DNA from: Bacteroidota bacterium
GTDB lineage: Bacteria > Bacteroidota > Bacteroidia > Bacteroidales > Prolixibacteraceae
DNA: 34,660 nucleotides
NCBI GenBank assembly: GCA_023251435.1
Contig: JAHEYU010000063.1
Coordinates: 1-34,660, forward strand
Direction: 5' to 3'
The translations under genes and the position numbers were made by a program. This document shows, in pieces, positions 26,187-34,660 of the stretch (the first letter of the stretch is position 1; each line of letters opens with the position of its first letter). The notes under the pieces are model-generated. The model was not told the DNA's origin. It ran no database searches and worked only from the letters and a program-made list of their open reading frames with translations.

Positions 26187-27662
26187 CTAGATAATCGCTT
26201 CCATTGCTTCCATGGCTTCGCGCAATTCTTCACCAATCAATTCAACTTCGTGGTAACGTATTTGTTCGTTAATTTTAACCAGTTCGATATTATCAACATG
26301 ATTGTCGATTCCTTCATTGAAATTCTTGCCAATCACTTTGATGTCGATCTTTTTCATGAAATCGGCCAATAGCGGTTTACAGGCGTGATCGAATAAATAA
26401 CAGCCATATTCAGCCGTGTCAGAAATTACACGGTTCATTTCGAACAGTTTTTTGCGTGCAATTGTGTTGGCAATCAGTGGAGTTTCGTGCAACGATTCGT
26501 AGTAAGCAGATTCTGCTTTTATGCCAGTTTCAGTCATTACTTCAAAAGCCAATTCAACACCAGCTTTTACGAAAGCCACCATCAAGGTACCATTGTCAAA
26601 ATATTCCTGTTCGCTGATTTTCATATCTCCGGCCGGAGTTTTCTCGAAAGCAGTTTCGCCAGTTGCAGCTCTCCAGGCAAGCAGGTTTTTGTCACCGGCT
26701 TTCCAGTCTTCCATCATAGTTGACGAGAATACACCCGACATGATGTTGTCCATGTGTTTTTCGAACAATGGACGCATAATTACTTTCAATTCACCAGCCA
26801 ATTTGAAAGCTTCGATTTTGGCAGGGTTCGACAGACGATCCATCATGTTGGTAATACCGCCCAATTTCAAGGCTTCGGTAGTTACTTCCCAACCGTACTG
26901 AATAAATTTAGAAGCGTAGGCAGGATCAATTCCCTTTTCAACCATTTTATTGAACATCAGAATGGAAGCCGACTGCAGCACACCACAAAGAATGGTTTGC
27001 TCGCCCATCAAGTCTGATTTTACTTCAGCAACAAACGATGAATGCAATACACCAGCTTTGTGACCACCTGTTCCGGCGCAATATGCTTTGGCTATTTCGA
27101 GACCATCGCCATTGGGATCGTTTTCGCGGTGAACAGCAATTAGGGTTGGAACGCCAAATCCACGGAGAAATTCAGCACGAACTTCAGAAGCAGGAGATTT
27201 TGGAGCAACCATAATCACAGTTAAGTCCGGACGAATCTGAATACCTTCTTCAACAATATTGAAACCATGTGAATACGACAGACAAGCACCTTTTTTCATT
27301 AAAGGCATAGCTGCATTCACCACTGGTGTATGGTATTTATCCGGAGTAAGGTTTAAAACCAAGTCAGCCGTTGGAATCATTTCTTCGAAAGTACCTACTT
27401 TAAATCCGTTGTCGGTTGCATTTACATACGAAACGTGTTTTTCAGAAATTTCAACTGCACGTAATGCATACGAAATATCTAATCCACTGTCGCGCATGTT
27501 CAACCCTTGAGCCAGGCCCTGAGCACCACAGCCCAATACAACAATTTTTTTACCGGTTAATTTATTTACACCGTCAGAAAATTCTGACTGATCCATAAAG
27601 TCACATTTGCCCAATTGTTCTAACTGAACACGCAGTGGGATTGAATTAAAATAATTTGCCAT
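26187..27662 (-). CDS. ilvC: Ketol-acid reductoisomerase, long (class II, E. coli-like) form
   Basis: A 491-residue cytosolic enzyme that isomerises and reduces acetolactate or acetohydroxybutyrate with NADPH and Mg2+, the second common step of Val, Ile and Leu synthesis. It closely follows the E. coli-type sequence: [20 protein letters not shown], the Rossmann motif [18 protein letters not shown] (44-61), SYALR for cofactor choice, LTPDKYH, and duplicated knotted C-terminal domains. The length of 491, against about 330-350 for class I, fixes the class. It is the last gene of the ilv cluster, 200 bp after an inserted araC-type gene, and is followed by a strong terminator. No clear separate promoter was found in that spacer. 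Confidence 0.98.
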   Translation of the reverse strand: MANYFNSIPLRVQLEQLGKCDFMDQSEFSDGVNKLTGKKIVVLGCGAQGLAQGLNMRDSGLDISYALRAVEISEKHVSYVNATDNGFKVGTFEEMIPTADLVLNLTPDKYHTPVVNAAMPLMKKGACLSYSHGFNIVEEGIQIRPDLTVIMVAPKSPASEVRAEFLRGFGVPTLIAVHRENDPNGDGLEIAKAYCAGTGGHKAGVLHSSFVAEVKSDLMGEQTILCGVLQSASILMFNKMVEKGIDPAYASKFIQYGWEVTTEALKLGGITNMMDRLSNPAKIEAFKLAGELKVIMRPLFEKHMDNIMSGVFSSTMMEDWKAGDKNLLAWRAATGETAFEKTPAGDMKISEQEYFDNGTLMVAFVKAGVELAFEVMTETGIKAESAYYESLHETPLIANTIARKKLFEMNRVISDTAEYGCYLFDHACKPLLADFMKKIDIKVIGKNFNEGIDNHVDNIELVKINEQIRYHEVELIGEELREAMEAMEAII

Positions 27663-27862
27663 TTTTTATGAGTTTATTGAGTTAAAATTTCGTGTCGATT
27701 ATTTATAATACAAAGCAATAAAATATTCGGCAAGTAGCCGGGCAATAAAACAGGTATTTTAGGTATTTTTCATGGTTTTTATTTTTCTAACCATTACTAT
27801 TTCTGAAAACAACATTCAGGACCAAATGTTTACAATTAATTGAATCAAGGTAATTTTAATCG

Positions 27863-28768
27863 CTACCCCGAAGACAGAGAACGATACTGAAGCGGAGATA
27901 ATTTTGTTTCGCGCCTGAAGAACTTCGAAAAATACGATTGATCGTCGAAATGCAGCAGAGCTGCAATTTCATTAATATTCAGGTTGGTATGTACCAATAG
28001 CCTCTTAATTTCAAGTATTTGCTTCATTTTAATTACCTGAATAGATGTTTTTCCGGTGAATTGTTTCACTGTTTGTGTGAGGTGGTTGGGCGTTACAAGC
28101 AGCAATGCGGCATAATCGGCCAACGACAGGTTTTTTAGGTAATTTTCTTCGACCAATTGATAAAACCGTTTCACCAGAATCTGTCCCTTGCCTTTGCTGA
28201 CGCTGCTTTCAATGGTTTTATAGCGTGAAGAGCAGGTAGTTAAAATCAAATCCAGAATGGAGCGCAGCATTTCCAGGGTAAAATCTCCGGTTTGGCGGGT
28301 TTCGGCAATACTTTGCCTGAACAAGCTTTCCAGAAAACGAATATCATTTTCATTTTCGAGTGGTAATGGCGGATTATCCTGATGAATGGTGTAAAAGAAT
28401 GGAAATTCAATCAGACTGTTCTGATTACTTCTGTTGAGCAGGTAAAAATCGGCAGTGAAGATGAAAATGTAACCTTCGATGTCGTTCGAAAGTTCCAGTT
28501 TGTGCGCCTGTCCGGGCGACATAAAGAAAACGCAGGGCGGTTTTATTTCGTATTTATTGCTGTCAATAACATGGTAACCAGAGCCTTTCAGCAAATAAAG
28601 AACTTCAAAAAAATCGTGCCGGTGTGGATACTTCACGCTGAAATGCCGGTTAGCATCAAATACTTCCACCTGAAATTGCTGACTTTTCCGTTCAGGAGAA
28701 CTGAAATTATGCAGGCTGTAAACCGGAATTTGTTCTGAAGGCTGTTTCATCAACGAATTATTTACCAT
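27863..28768 (-). CDS. AraC-family transcriptional regulator inside the ilv cluster
   Basis: A 301-residue DNA-binding protein. The N-terminal cupin-type ligand domain (about 40-130) includes YPHRHDFFEVLYLLKGSGYHVIDS and PCVFFMSPGQAHKLEL. The C-terminal double helix-turn-helix (about 205-298) includes NLSLADYAALLLVTPNHLTQTVK and LNINEIAALLHFDDQSYFSKFFRRETKLSPLQYR. Met7 (28750) may be the true start, because the first six codons lie in a repeat-like AT-rich stretch. It sits between ilvN and ilvC on the same strand, 82 bp after ilvN. Whether it senses a pathway metabolite or is an unrelated insertion cannot be told from sequence; in Bacteroides an acyl-ACP thioesterase gene often occupies this position, as I recall. 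Confidence 0.92.
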   Translation of the reverse strand: MVNNSLMKQPSEQIPVYSLHNFSSPERKSQQFQVEVFDANRHFSVKYPHRHDFFEVLYLLKGSGYHVIDSNKYEIKPPCVFFMSPGQAHKLELSNDIEGYIFIFTADFYLLNRSNQNSLIEFPFFYTIHQDNPPLPLENENDIRFLESLFRQSIAETRQTGDFTLEMLRSILDLILTTCSSRYKTIESSVSKGKGQILVKRFYQLVEENYLKNLSLADYAALLLVTPNHLTQTVKQFTGKTSIQVIKMKQILEIKRLLVHTNLNINEIAALLHFDDQSYFSKFFRRETKLSPLQYRSLSSG

Positions 28769-28850
28769 TTTACAATTTACTATTTACCATTTGTTCAGCG
28801 CATTGACTGAAGAAATAGTAAATAGTAAATAATCAAATCGTCAATCTTTT

Positions 28851-29393
28851 CTAATCTACCTGTTCGAGCAAAGCATCCCGCTCTTTCAGGAATTCAGATA
28901 ATTTCTCGATCGAACTTCGGGTAATGGCCACCCTTCCTGAACGGTTGAACTGGGTTACTCCAAATTCATTCAACTCATCAAAAAGCTGTTGAGTTTCGTT
29001 GGTATGTCCGGTTTTTTCGATCACCACGTATTCACGGGTAATTTCCAAAATACGGGCACCCGACTTGCGGACTATTTGTTCAACTTTATCCGATTCGAAA
29101 AGCTCTTCGATTGGTACTTTGTACAAAGCAATTTCCTGGCAAATCATCTCTTCGTTGGTATTGAAATATGCCTTCATAACATCGACAACCTTTTCGAGCT
29201 GACCAACCACCTTTTGAACACGGTCAAGTGTTTCCTTAATCACAATCGTAAACTTGAAGATTCCGGGAATCGCTGATGCCGATACAGTTAAGCTATCGAT
29301 ATTGATTTTTCTCCGGGTAAAAATAATGGTGATTCTGCTAAGCAATCCAATGTGATCTTCAGAAAAAACGGTGATAATATATTCTTGTTTCAT
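28851..29393 (-). CDS. ilvN: Acetolactate synthase small (regulatory) subunit
   Basis: A 180-residue ACT-domain protein that binds and activates the large subunit and usually confers feedback inhibition by valine. The ACT domain lies at about 3-75 (EYIITVFSEDHIGLLSRITI, NIDSLTVSASAIPGIFKFTI). A C-terminal ALS_ss_C-type region follows (about 80-175, with QEIALYKVP and ARILEITREYVVIEKTG). The length is slightly more than the E. coli IlvH type. It lies downstream of ilvB after a 269-bp spacer that carries repeat sequence, which is unusual because ilvB and ilvN are normally close together. Confidence 0.96.
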   Translation of the reverse strand: MKQEYIITVFSEDHIGLLSRITIIFTRRKINIDSLTVSASAIPGIFKFTIVIKETLDRVQKVVGQLEKVVDVMKAYFNTNEEMICQEIALYKVPIEELFESDKVEQIVRKSGARILEITREYVVIEKTGHTNETQQLFDELNEFGVTQFNRSGRVAITRSSIEKLSEFLKERDALLEQVD

Positions 29394-29662
29394 ATTTTAA
29401 AATTTTTAAATTAAATGTTGACATCCTCGATAGTTAGCATTTATTAACTCCCCTTTTTACAGGTGACTTCCATTCCGTCCGAAAAATCAGTCAGGTTTTG
29501 CTCTGCCTTACTGCACGTCCGGTGTGGTCGGTGTTTATTTATTGCTACAAATATTTCGCTCCTCTGGAGCTATAAAATACAAAAGGTTCATTTGTCATCA
29601 AGTGAAAGAAATTCAAAATCAGAATTCAGATGCCAGACTTGGAACCTGAAACTTGAAACTCC
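29394..29662. repeat. Repeat-bearing spacer between ilvB and ilvN
   Basis: A 269-bp spacer without a gene. It holds TCCATTCCGTCCGAAAAA (29469-29486, one mismatch to 13183-13200), ATTTCGCTCCTCTGGAGCTA with a GCTCC/GGAGC stem near 29547-29571, and a CTTGGAACCTGAAACTTG tail (29638-29662) that touches the ilvB stop. The same two end parts occur after fecR. No terminator with a U-run on the minus strand was found, so ilvB-ilvN readthrough is plausible. Confidence 0.5.
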
Positions 29663-31360
29663 TTACGGTTCCAATAAAATATCGGATACTGATGCGCCGG
29701 TTGGTACCATCGGGAAAACATTGTCTTCCTTTTCGACTACTACCTCGAGAACGAATGGGCCTTTGTGATCGAGCATTGCCTGAACAGCATCTTCCAACTG
29801 ATCGCGCGAGGTTACCTTCTGAGAGGCCAGCCCGTAAGCTTTTGCAATTCCCACAAAATCAGGATTCTTCATTTCGGTGAACGAATACCTTTTTTCAAAG
29901 AACAACTGTTGCCATTGGCGCACCATTCCGAGAAAATTATTATTCAGCACAATTATCTTAATATCAAGACCATATTGCGCGATAGTTCCTAATTCCTGAA
30001 TGGTCATCTGGAAACCGCCATCACCAGCAACTGCGAATACTACGCGATCGGGCTGGCCGATTTTAGCTCCCATCGAAGCCGGAAGTGCATATCCCATTGT
30101 TCCCAAACCGCCTGAAGTTACATTGCTACGCGTCCGGCTAAATTTAAAGTAGCGGGATGCAATCATTTGGTGCTGACCAACATCCGTAACAAGAACCGCC
30201 TCATTATTTGTTTTTTCAGAAGCAATGCGAATTACTTCGCCCATGGTTAGGCCCACTTTATTGGGATGAATATCGTGAGAAATTACCTTCTCATATTCAA
30301 TTTTATCGCAATCGCGGAATTCCTGAAGCCATGCGTCATGAGAGTTTTGGTTGACATTGCCAATCAACATCCGAAGCGATTTCTTGGCACTTCCCAAAAC
30401 AGGAACATCTGCTTTAATGATTTTATTGATTTCTGCAGGGTCGATTTCCAAATGAATGACTTTTGCCTGACGTGCGTACGCAGCTACTTTTCCGGTCACG
30501 CGGTCGTCAAAACGCATTCCGACAGCAATTATTACATCGGCTTCGTTGGTTTTGATGTTAGGACCATAATTTCCGTGCATTCCCAGCATTCCCACATTCA
30601 GCCGATGGTCTGACGGAAGAGCAGAAAGTCCCAGCAATGTCCAGGCTGCAGGAATGCCTGTTTTTTCGATAAATTCTTTTAACTCCTCTTCTGCATGGCC
30701 CAAAATAACGCCGTGTCCAATTAGAATCAAAGGTTTTTTGGCCTCGTTGATAATATCGGCGGCAGCTTTTACCTGAAACGGATCGACAGGATATTCAGGT
30801 AAATAACTTCTTATTTTGGTGCATTTTTTATATTCAAAATCAAAAAGGCCGAATTGGGCATCTTTTGAAATATCAAGCAAAACAGGCCCCGGACGACCGC
30901 TGGTGGCAATATGAAAAGCCTTCGCAATGGCTTCCGGAATTTCTTCGGCACTGGTTACCTGATAGTTCCATTTAGTCACCGGTAGAGTGATACTAATCAC
31001 ATCAGATTCCTGAAAAGCATCGGTACCTAGCAGCGGAGAAGCCACCTGACCGGTAATACAAACCAATGGAATAGAATCAATCTGCGCATCGGCCAAACCA
31101 GTGATCAGGTTGGTTGCCCCCGGACCTGAAGTAGCAAAACAAACTCCGGCCTTTCCGGTAACATTTGCATAACCCTCAGCTGCATGAATTGCACCCTGTT
31201 CGTGCCGTGTAAGGTAATGCGTGACCTGTTGGTCGAAATCGTACAATGCATCGTAAATGGGCATAATTGCCCCTCCCGGATACCCGAAAATGGTATCAAC
31301 CCCTTCTTCCAGAAGTGATAAGATTACAGCCTGTGAGCCGCTTACTCTTTTTGTTGCCAT
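29663..31360 (-). CDS. ilvB: Acetolactate synthase large (catalytic) subunit
   Basis: A 565-residue thiamine-diphosphate enzyme that condenses pyruvate with pyruvate or 2-ketobutyrate. The N-terminal Pyr domain has IFGYPGGAIMPIYDALYDF and the catalytic Glu54 (HEQGAIHAAEGYA), followed by SGPGATNLITGLADAQIDS. The central domain has WTLLGLSALPSDHRLNVGML. The C-terminal ThDP-binding motif is GDGGFQMTIQELGTIAQYGL ... LNNNFLGMVRQWQ. It matches the biosynthetic AHAS type, since ilvN is adjacent. It lies 218 bp after ilvD, with an AT-rich direct-repeat spacer between. Confidence 0.98.
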   Translation of the reverse strand: MATKRVSGSQAVILSLLEEGVDTIFGYPGGAIMPIYDALYDFDQQVTHYLTRHEQGAIHAAEGYANVTGKAGVCFATSGPGATNLITGLADAQIDSIPLVCITGQVASPLLGTDAFQESDVISITLPVTKWNYQVTSAEEIPEAIAKAFHIATSGRPGPVLLDISKDAQFGLFDFEYKKCTKIRSYLPEYPVDPFQVKAAADIINEAKKPLILIGHGVILGHAEEELKEFIEKTGIPAAWTLLGLSALPSDHRLNVGMLGMHGNYGPNIKTNEADVIIAVGMRFDDRVTGKVAAYARQAKVIHLEIDPAEINKIIKADVPVLGSAKKSLRMLIGNVNQNSHDAWLQEFRDCDKIEYEKVISHDIHPNKVGLTMGEVIRIASEKTNNEAVLVTDVGQHQMIASRYFKFSRTRSNVTSGGLGTMGYALPASMGAKIGQPDRVVFAVAGDGGFQMTIQELGTIAQYGLDIKIIVLNNNFLGMVRQWQQLFFEKRYSFTEMKNPDFVGIAKAYGLASQKVTSRDQLEDAVQAMLDHKGPFVLEVVVEKEDNVFPMVPTGASVSDILLEP

Positions 31361-31411
31361 ATTATTTTTGAGTTTAATTATTTTATTTCAACAATTATAT
31401 TTTTTGAGACC

Positions 31412-31579
31412 TATAATGATTTACTATTTGACGATTTACTATTTACTATTAAAATCGAACGATCATCGTCAATCGTAAATGAATAAATCGTAAATATTCC
31501 CTGTTTGAATTTACGATTAGACGATTTACGCTGAAACGAGCGAATAAAATGGTCAATCGTAAATGAATAAATAGTAAAT
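31412..31579. repeat. AT-rich direct repeats between ilvD and ilvB
   Basis: A 28-bp sequence starting GTCAATCGTAAATGAATAAA occurs at 31468-31495 and again at 31552-31579 with one mismatch. Shorter related words (ATTTACTATTTAC, GACGATTTACTATTTACTAT, TTTACGATTAGACGATTTAC) lie around them, some inverted. The same word family recurs at 28770-28850 between ilvN and the araC gene. The remaining part of the 218-bp spacer has no other recognisable feature. Confidence 0.75.
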
Positions 31580-33408
31580 TATTCTATAATCCTTATTGCA
31601 CCGCGATCGGCTGAAGAAACCATGCTTGCATAGGCTTTCAGGGCTTTGCTCACCATCCGGTTGCGTGGCGCTGGCATGAAAGCGTCTTTTCCTTTGCTGA
31701 TTTCCTTTTCCCGGCGTGCTGCCAATTCTTCGTCGCTTAAGAGCACTTCTATTTTACGCGAAACAATGTCAATTTCAATCAAATCGCCATCCTTAATCAA
31801 TCCGATTTCGCCACCTGCAGCAGCTTCCGGAGACACATGGCCGATGGATAAACCTGAAGTTCCGCCAGAAAAACGTCCATCGGTAATTAACGCACAAGCT
31901 TTGCCAAGTCCCATCGATTTAATGTAAGAAGTTGGGTACAACATTTCCTGCATTCCAGGTCCACCTTTCGGCCCTTCATAAATTATCACAACCACATCGC
32001 CTGCCTGTACTTTGTCGCCAAGAATTCCATTGCATGCATCGTCCTGCGATTGGAATACCCTGGCAGTTCCTTTAAAATGATAGACTGAAGGATCGACTCC
32101 GGCAGTTTTTACGATGCAGCCATTCCGTGCAATATTGCCGTAAAGAACAGCCAGACCACCATCTTTGCTGTAAGCATGTTCATAGTTGCGAATACAACCA
32201 TTTTCACGATCGGTATCCAACTCCTTGTAATAATTTTCCTGTGAGCCCATTACCAAATTGCGGCCTCCACCCGGTGCCGATTTATATCTCCGAATAGCAT
32301 CTTCTGTAACAGTCGGCGCCACCACATCGTATTCGGCAAGGGCTTCAGCCAAGGTGCGCCCGTCGGCACGTGGAACAGTAATATCGAGCATTTTTGCACG
32401 ATCGAGCTCTGCCAAAATTCCCAAAATTCCACCGGCACGATTCACATCTTCCATGTGATAACTGCCGCTTGGTGCTACTTTGCAAAGGTTTGGAGTTACC
32501 CGCGATAATTCGTCAATATCTTTCATGGTAAAATCAACTTCACCTTCAGAAGCAATGGCCAAAATATGCAATACCGTGTTTGTTGAACCACCCATTGCAA
32601 TATCCAGTTTCATCGCATTTTCGAAAGCAGCTTTGGTGGCAATATTTCTGGGTAAAACCTTTTCATTGCCATTTTTATAATGGTCATAAGTCATTTCAAC
32701 AATGCGGGCAGCAGCTTCGTCGAACAGGCGCTTGCGGTTGGCGTGCGTTGCGAGAATAGAGCCATTTCCCGGAAGTGCGAGACCAAGCGCTTCGGCCAGG
32801 CAGTTCATCGAGTTGGCAGTAAACATTCCGGAGCATGAACCGCAGGTCGGGCAGGCATCACGTTCCACTTTCGACATTTGTTCATCGGAAACCGAGCTGT
32901 CGGCAGCCATGACCATCGCGTCAACCAAATCGTACATTTTACCATCAATCTTGCCGGCTTCCATCGGGCCGCCCGAGACGAATATGACAGGAATATTAAG
33001 GCGCATGGCGGCCATCATCATTCCGGGAGTAATTTTATCGCAGTTCGAAATGCAAACCATCGCATCAGCACGATGTGCATTGATCATGTATTCCACGCTA
33101 TCGGCAATCACATCGCGCGAAGGCAGCGAATACAGCATACCATCGTGACCCATTGCAATACCATCGTCAACGGCTATGGTGTTGAACTCGGCGGCAAAAC
33201 AGCCTTGTTTCTCGATTATACCTTTTATATACTGGCCAATATCGTGCAAATGAACATGGCCGGGCACAAACTGTGTGAACGAATTTACAATGGCAATTAC
33301 CGGCCTTCCAAAATGTTCTTCCTTCATGCCGTTAGCTCTCCAAAGGCTTCTTGCCCCAGCCATTCGCCGTCCTTCTGTTGTAGTTGCTGATCTTAATCGT
33401 TTTTGCAT
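31579..33408 (-). CDS. ilvD: Dihydroxy-acid dehydratase
   Basis: A 609-residue iron-sulfur enzyme that dehydrates dihydroxy acids to the 2-keto acids of Val and Ile, the third common step. It follows the IlvD/Edd family closely: [20 protein letters not shown], the Fe-S cysteines in [13 protein letters not shown] and [60 protein letters not shown], and [20 protein letters not shown]. Length is typical. It is the first structural gene of the operon. Its ATG lies 30 nt after the U-run of the attenuator terminator, so its transcription depends on antitermination. Confidence 0.98.
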   Translation of the reverse strand: MQKRLRSATTTEGRRMAGARSLWRANGMKEEHFGRPVIAIVNSFTQFVPGHVHLHDIGQYIKGIIEKQGCFAAEFNTIAVDDGIAMGHDGMLYSLPSRDVIADSVEYMINAHRADAMVCISNCDKITPGMMMAAMRLNIPVIFVSGGPMEAGKIDGKMYDLVDAMVMAADSSVSDEQMSKVERDACPTCGSCSGMFTANSMNCLAEALGLALPGNGSILATHANRKRLFDEAAARIVEMTYDHYKNGNEKVLPRNIATKAAFENAMKLDIAMGGSTNTVLHILAIASEGEVDFTMKDIDELSRVTPNLCKVAPSGSYHMEDVNRAGGILGILAELDRAKMLDITVPRADGRTLAEALAEYDVVAPTVTEDAIRRYKSAPGGGRNLVMGSQENYYKELDTDRENGCIRNYEHAYSKDGGLAVLYGNIARNGCIVKTAGVDPSVYHFKGTARVFQSQDDACNGILGDKVQAGDVVVIIYEGPKGGPGMQEMLYPTSYIKSMGLGKACALITDGRFSGGTSGLSIGHVSPEAAAGGEIGLIKDGDLIEIDIVSRKIEVLLSDEELAARREKEISKGKDAFMPAPRNRMVSKALKAYASMVSSADRGAIRIIE

Positions 33409-33437
33409 ATCGCTTTTTCTTAAATTAATTTACATCT

Positions 33438-33475
33438 AAAAAAAAGCCTTTCTCATCTGATTGAGAAAGGCTTTT
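33438..33475 (-). terminator. Attenuator terminator before ilvD
   Basis: AAAAGCCTTTCTC (minus strand, 33475-33463) pairs perfectly over 13 bp with GAGAAAGGCTTTT (33454-33442), around an 8-nt loop (33462-33455). The transcript then has a T-run of eight (33445-33438, partly in the stem). It sits between the leader peptide and ilvD. It is the off-state structure of the attenuator. Confidence 0.95.
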
Positions 33476-33511
33476 AAGTCTTATAGCTTACATTATACCA
33501 TTCTCAATCAG
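33457..33511 (-). promoter_or_regulatory. Antiterminator pairing of the ilv attenuator
   Basis: CTGATTGAGAA (minus strand, 33511-33501), which overlaps the leader stop codon, is the exact reverse complement of TTCTCAATCAG (33467-33457). The second segment covers the end of the 5' arm and most of the loop of the terminator. The 11-bp pairing therefore excludes the terminator stem. When a ribosome completes the leader it covers 33511-33501 and the terminator forms; when it stalls upstream the antiterminator can form. Confidence 0.88.
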
Positions 33512-33569
33512 CACGAAGGAGGACCACCACGCTAATAATGACTAGAGATATAATGCTGATATTTTTCAT
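33504..33569 (-). CDS. ilv leader peptide (attenuator)
   Basis: A 21-residue peptide with ATG at 33569 and TGA at 33506-33504: MKNISIISLVIISVVVLL, then Arg-Ala-Asp. Twelve of 21 residues are Ile, Leu or Val, including a run of five consecutive Val/Leu codons (GTG GTG GTC CTC CTT). It lies between a promoter-like sequence and the antiterminator/terminator pair in front of ilvD. Known ilv attenuators work by ribosome stalling on such codons when the cognate charged tRNAs are scarce. The gene is too short for ordinary gene finders. I found it because the stop codon sits inside the antiterminator arm. Confidence 0.93.
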   Translation of the reverse strand: MKNISIISLVIISVVVLLRAD

Positions 33570-33591
33570 TTTGTGCTTCTGTTTATGGCGA

Positions 33592-33621
33592 CAAATGTAG
33601 AAATTAATTTGAACTTCCAAA
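33592..33621 (-). promoter_or_regulatory. Promoter of the ilv leader
   Basis: A TACATTTG box (33599-33592) matches the Bacteroidota -7 consensus TAnnTTTG. A TTTG (-33 box, 33621-33618) lies 18 nt upstream, against the usual 19-21. Transcription would start near 33585, giving a leader of about 15-20 nt before the leader-peptide ATG. Confidence 0.7.
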
Positions 33622-33720
33622 ATAAAATTGAAAGTAAAATACTTGTTTATCTGAATAATTATAAGAAAACCATTCTATTTTAAACAATTAAAACATTAAA
33701 TCGGTATTATTTATTTCGAT

Positions 33721-34660
33721 TTACTTTGGTAATCCAAAATAAAATACCGAGCCTTTCCCTACTTCACTCTCCACTTTTACCCAACCATTATGAGCTTCTA
33801 TTATCTTTTTAACAATGGCCAAACCGAGTCCGGTTGATTTTTCGCTTGCAGTAGCCTTCACCGAGGTGGTTTGAAAAGGATTAAATAATTTCTGTAGTTC
33901 TTCTGCCGGAATTCCCTGTCCATGGTCAATTATTTTGGTAACGATTTGTTCGTCATTATCCGAAATATCAATCACTATTTTTGTATTGGGGAACGAATAT
34001 TTAATGGCATTGCTCAACAGATTATTTAACACCTGCTGGATTTTATTCCGATCGAAACTGGCCATGATGCTGCTACTATCGGTTTTAATAATTATCTCCT
34101 GCGATTTATTTCTTGCCAGTATTTCTTCGTGAACAATACTTTTTTTAACAAAAGAAAGGTATTCCAACTCACTGACATTCAACTCAAATATGCCTGCCTC
34201 AATTTTTGAGGTATCTAAAAAATCGCGGATAAGGTTCAATGAAAAATCACAACTGGCGTTGATGTGCCCCAAATATTCAAGTTGCGTCTCTTTGGGTATC
34301 GTATCGAAATCATCAATTAAAATTTCAGAAAAAGAACCTGCCACGCCGATTGGATTTCTCAAATCGTGCGCGACCATTCCTATGTACCTGTTTTTCTCTA
34401 TATTCAGCTCCGAAAGCCGGGAGTTCGCTTTTTCAATTTCAGCGGTACGGGCTTTCACTTTCGCCTCCAGATTTTGATTGGCTTCCTGCAGGCTGGCCAT
34501 CAATTTCCGGTTATTAGTAATCAACTCGTATTTTTCAAAAGCCTCGCGGATAATGGTTTCCAATTCATCCGGATTCCAGGGTTTTTTAACATACCTGAAA
34601 ACCTGTCCTTCGTTTATAGCCCCAATAACAGCTTCAATATCGCTGTATCCGGTCAGGATA
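33721..34660 (-). CDS. Hybrid response-regulator/histidine kinase (5' end cut by window edge)
   Basis: The frame is open to the right edge, so the N-terminus is missing (312 residues seen). The first residues, ILTGYSDIEAVIGAINEG and QVFRYVKKPWNPDEL, are the end of a receiver (REC) domain, with the switch Thr/Ser region and the conserved Lys-Pro-Trp. A coiled coil follows (LQEANQNLEAKVKARTAEIE), then a HisKA dimerisation domain with His in MVAHDLRNPIGV. The HATPase_c domain has N box NKIQQVLNNLLSNAIKYS, G1 DHGQGIP and G2 GLGLAIVKKI. It autophosphorylates on His and passes phosphate on; the REC domain at its N-terminus suggests it is itself controlled by another kinase. A TTG at 34563 is not the real start. 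It ends about 100 bp upstream of the ilv promoter on the same strand. Confidence 0.93.
   Translation of the reverse strand, partial: ILTGYSDIEAVIGAINEGQVFRYVKKPWNPDELETIIREAFEKYELITNNRKLMASLQEANQNLEAKVKARTAEIEKANSRLSELNIEKNRYIGMVAHDLRNPIGVAGSFSEILIDDFDTIPKETQLEYLGHINASCDFSLNLIRDFLDTSKIEAGIFELNVSELEYLSFVKKSIVHEEILARNKSQEIIIKTDSSSIMASFDRNKIQQVLNNLLSNAIKYSFPNTKIVIDISDNDEQIVTKIIDHGQGIPAEELQKLFNPFQTTSVKATASEKSTGLGLAIVKKIIEAHNGWVKVESEVGKGSVFYFGLPK

Noticed and set aside
27663-27862. Separate promoter for ilvC
   Set aside because: Only near-matches to the -7 box (such as TTGCTTTG) were found, with no matching -33 box.
31468-31579. CRISPR-like or integration direct repeats
   Set aside because: There are only two copies of an AT-rich 28-mer, without an integrase or a tRNA nearby.
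34561-34563. TTG as the start of the histidine kinase
   Set aside because: The frame stays open to the window edge and encodes the end of a receiver domain upstream, so the gene is longer.

Overview
The window reads as a chromosomal segment of a Bacteroidota bacterium, most likely a free-living, polysaccharide-degrading member of Bacteroidales/Marinilabiliales. This is inferred from a SusC/SusD pair with an ECF sigma/FecR signalling module, a protein with a type IX secretion (T9SS) C-terminal domain, DUF4252, DUF5107 and DUF4974-type proteins, promoters of the TTTG/TAnnTTTG type, weak Shine-Dalgarno sites, and AT-rich spacers carrying REP-like palindromes. No tRNA, rRNA or CRISPR array was seen.

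Region 1 (1-15033, all minus strand) is a polysaccharide utilisation locus (PUL). In transcription order it holds an ECF sigma factor, a FecR anti-sigma factor, a SusC TonB-dependent transporter with an N-terminal STN signalling domain, a SusD lipoprotein, a DUF5107/TPR protein, a large lipoprotein with a duplicated C-terminal module, and a GH2 beta-galactosidase-like enzyme cut by the left edge. Terminator-like hairpins lie after susD and after the DUF5107 gene, so the locus is probably expressed in steps. Region 2 (15204-20109) holds two more ECF sigma modules: DUF6249 protein/sigma/small membrane protein on the plus strand, and sigma/anti-sigma/DUF4252 on the minus strand. Between them is a DUF432-MscS pair.

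Region 3 (20185-21166) is a REP-like repeat cluster around an IS200-like REP-associated transposase (RAYT) gene. That gene is broken by one in-frame TGA at a position where the family normally has Trp. Region 4 (21181-26025) carries a DUF4268 protein, enolase, a PBP4-type D-Ala-D-Ala carboxypeptidase, and a T9SS-secreted cupredoxin with two tandem unknown modules.

Region 5 (26134-33621, minus strand) is the branched-chain amino acid operon ilvD-ilvB-ilvN-araC-ilvC. A complete, so far unannotated, attenuator precedes it: a promoter, a 21-residue leader peptide in which 12 residues are Ile, Leu or Val, an 11-nt antiterminator pairing, and an intrinsic terminator 30 nt before ilvD. This is the most striking regulatory element in the window. 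The right edge cuts a hybrid receiver/histidine kinase gene.

Spacers over about 300 bases without a gene are 12974-13398, 18114-18561 and 20833-21180. All three hold repeat or hairpin sequence, described in their entries. Shorter repeat-bearing spacers lie at 29394-29662 and 31361-31578.
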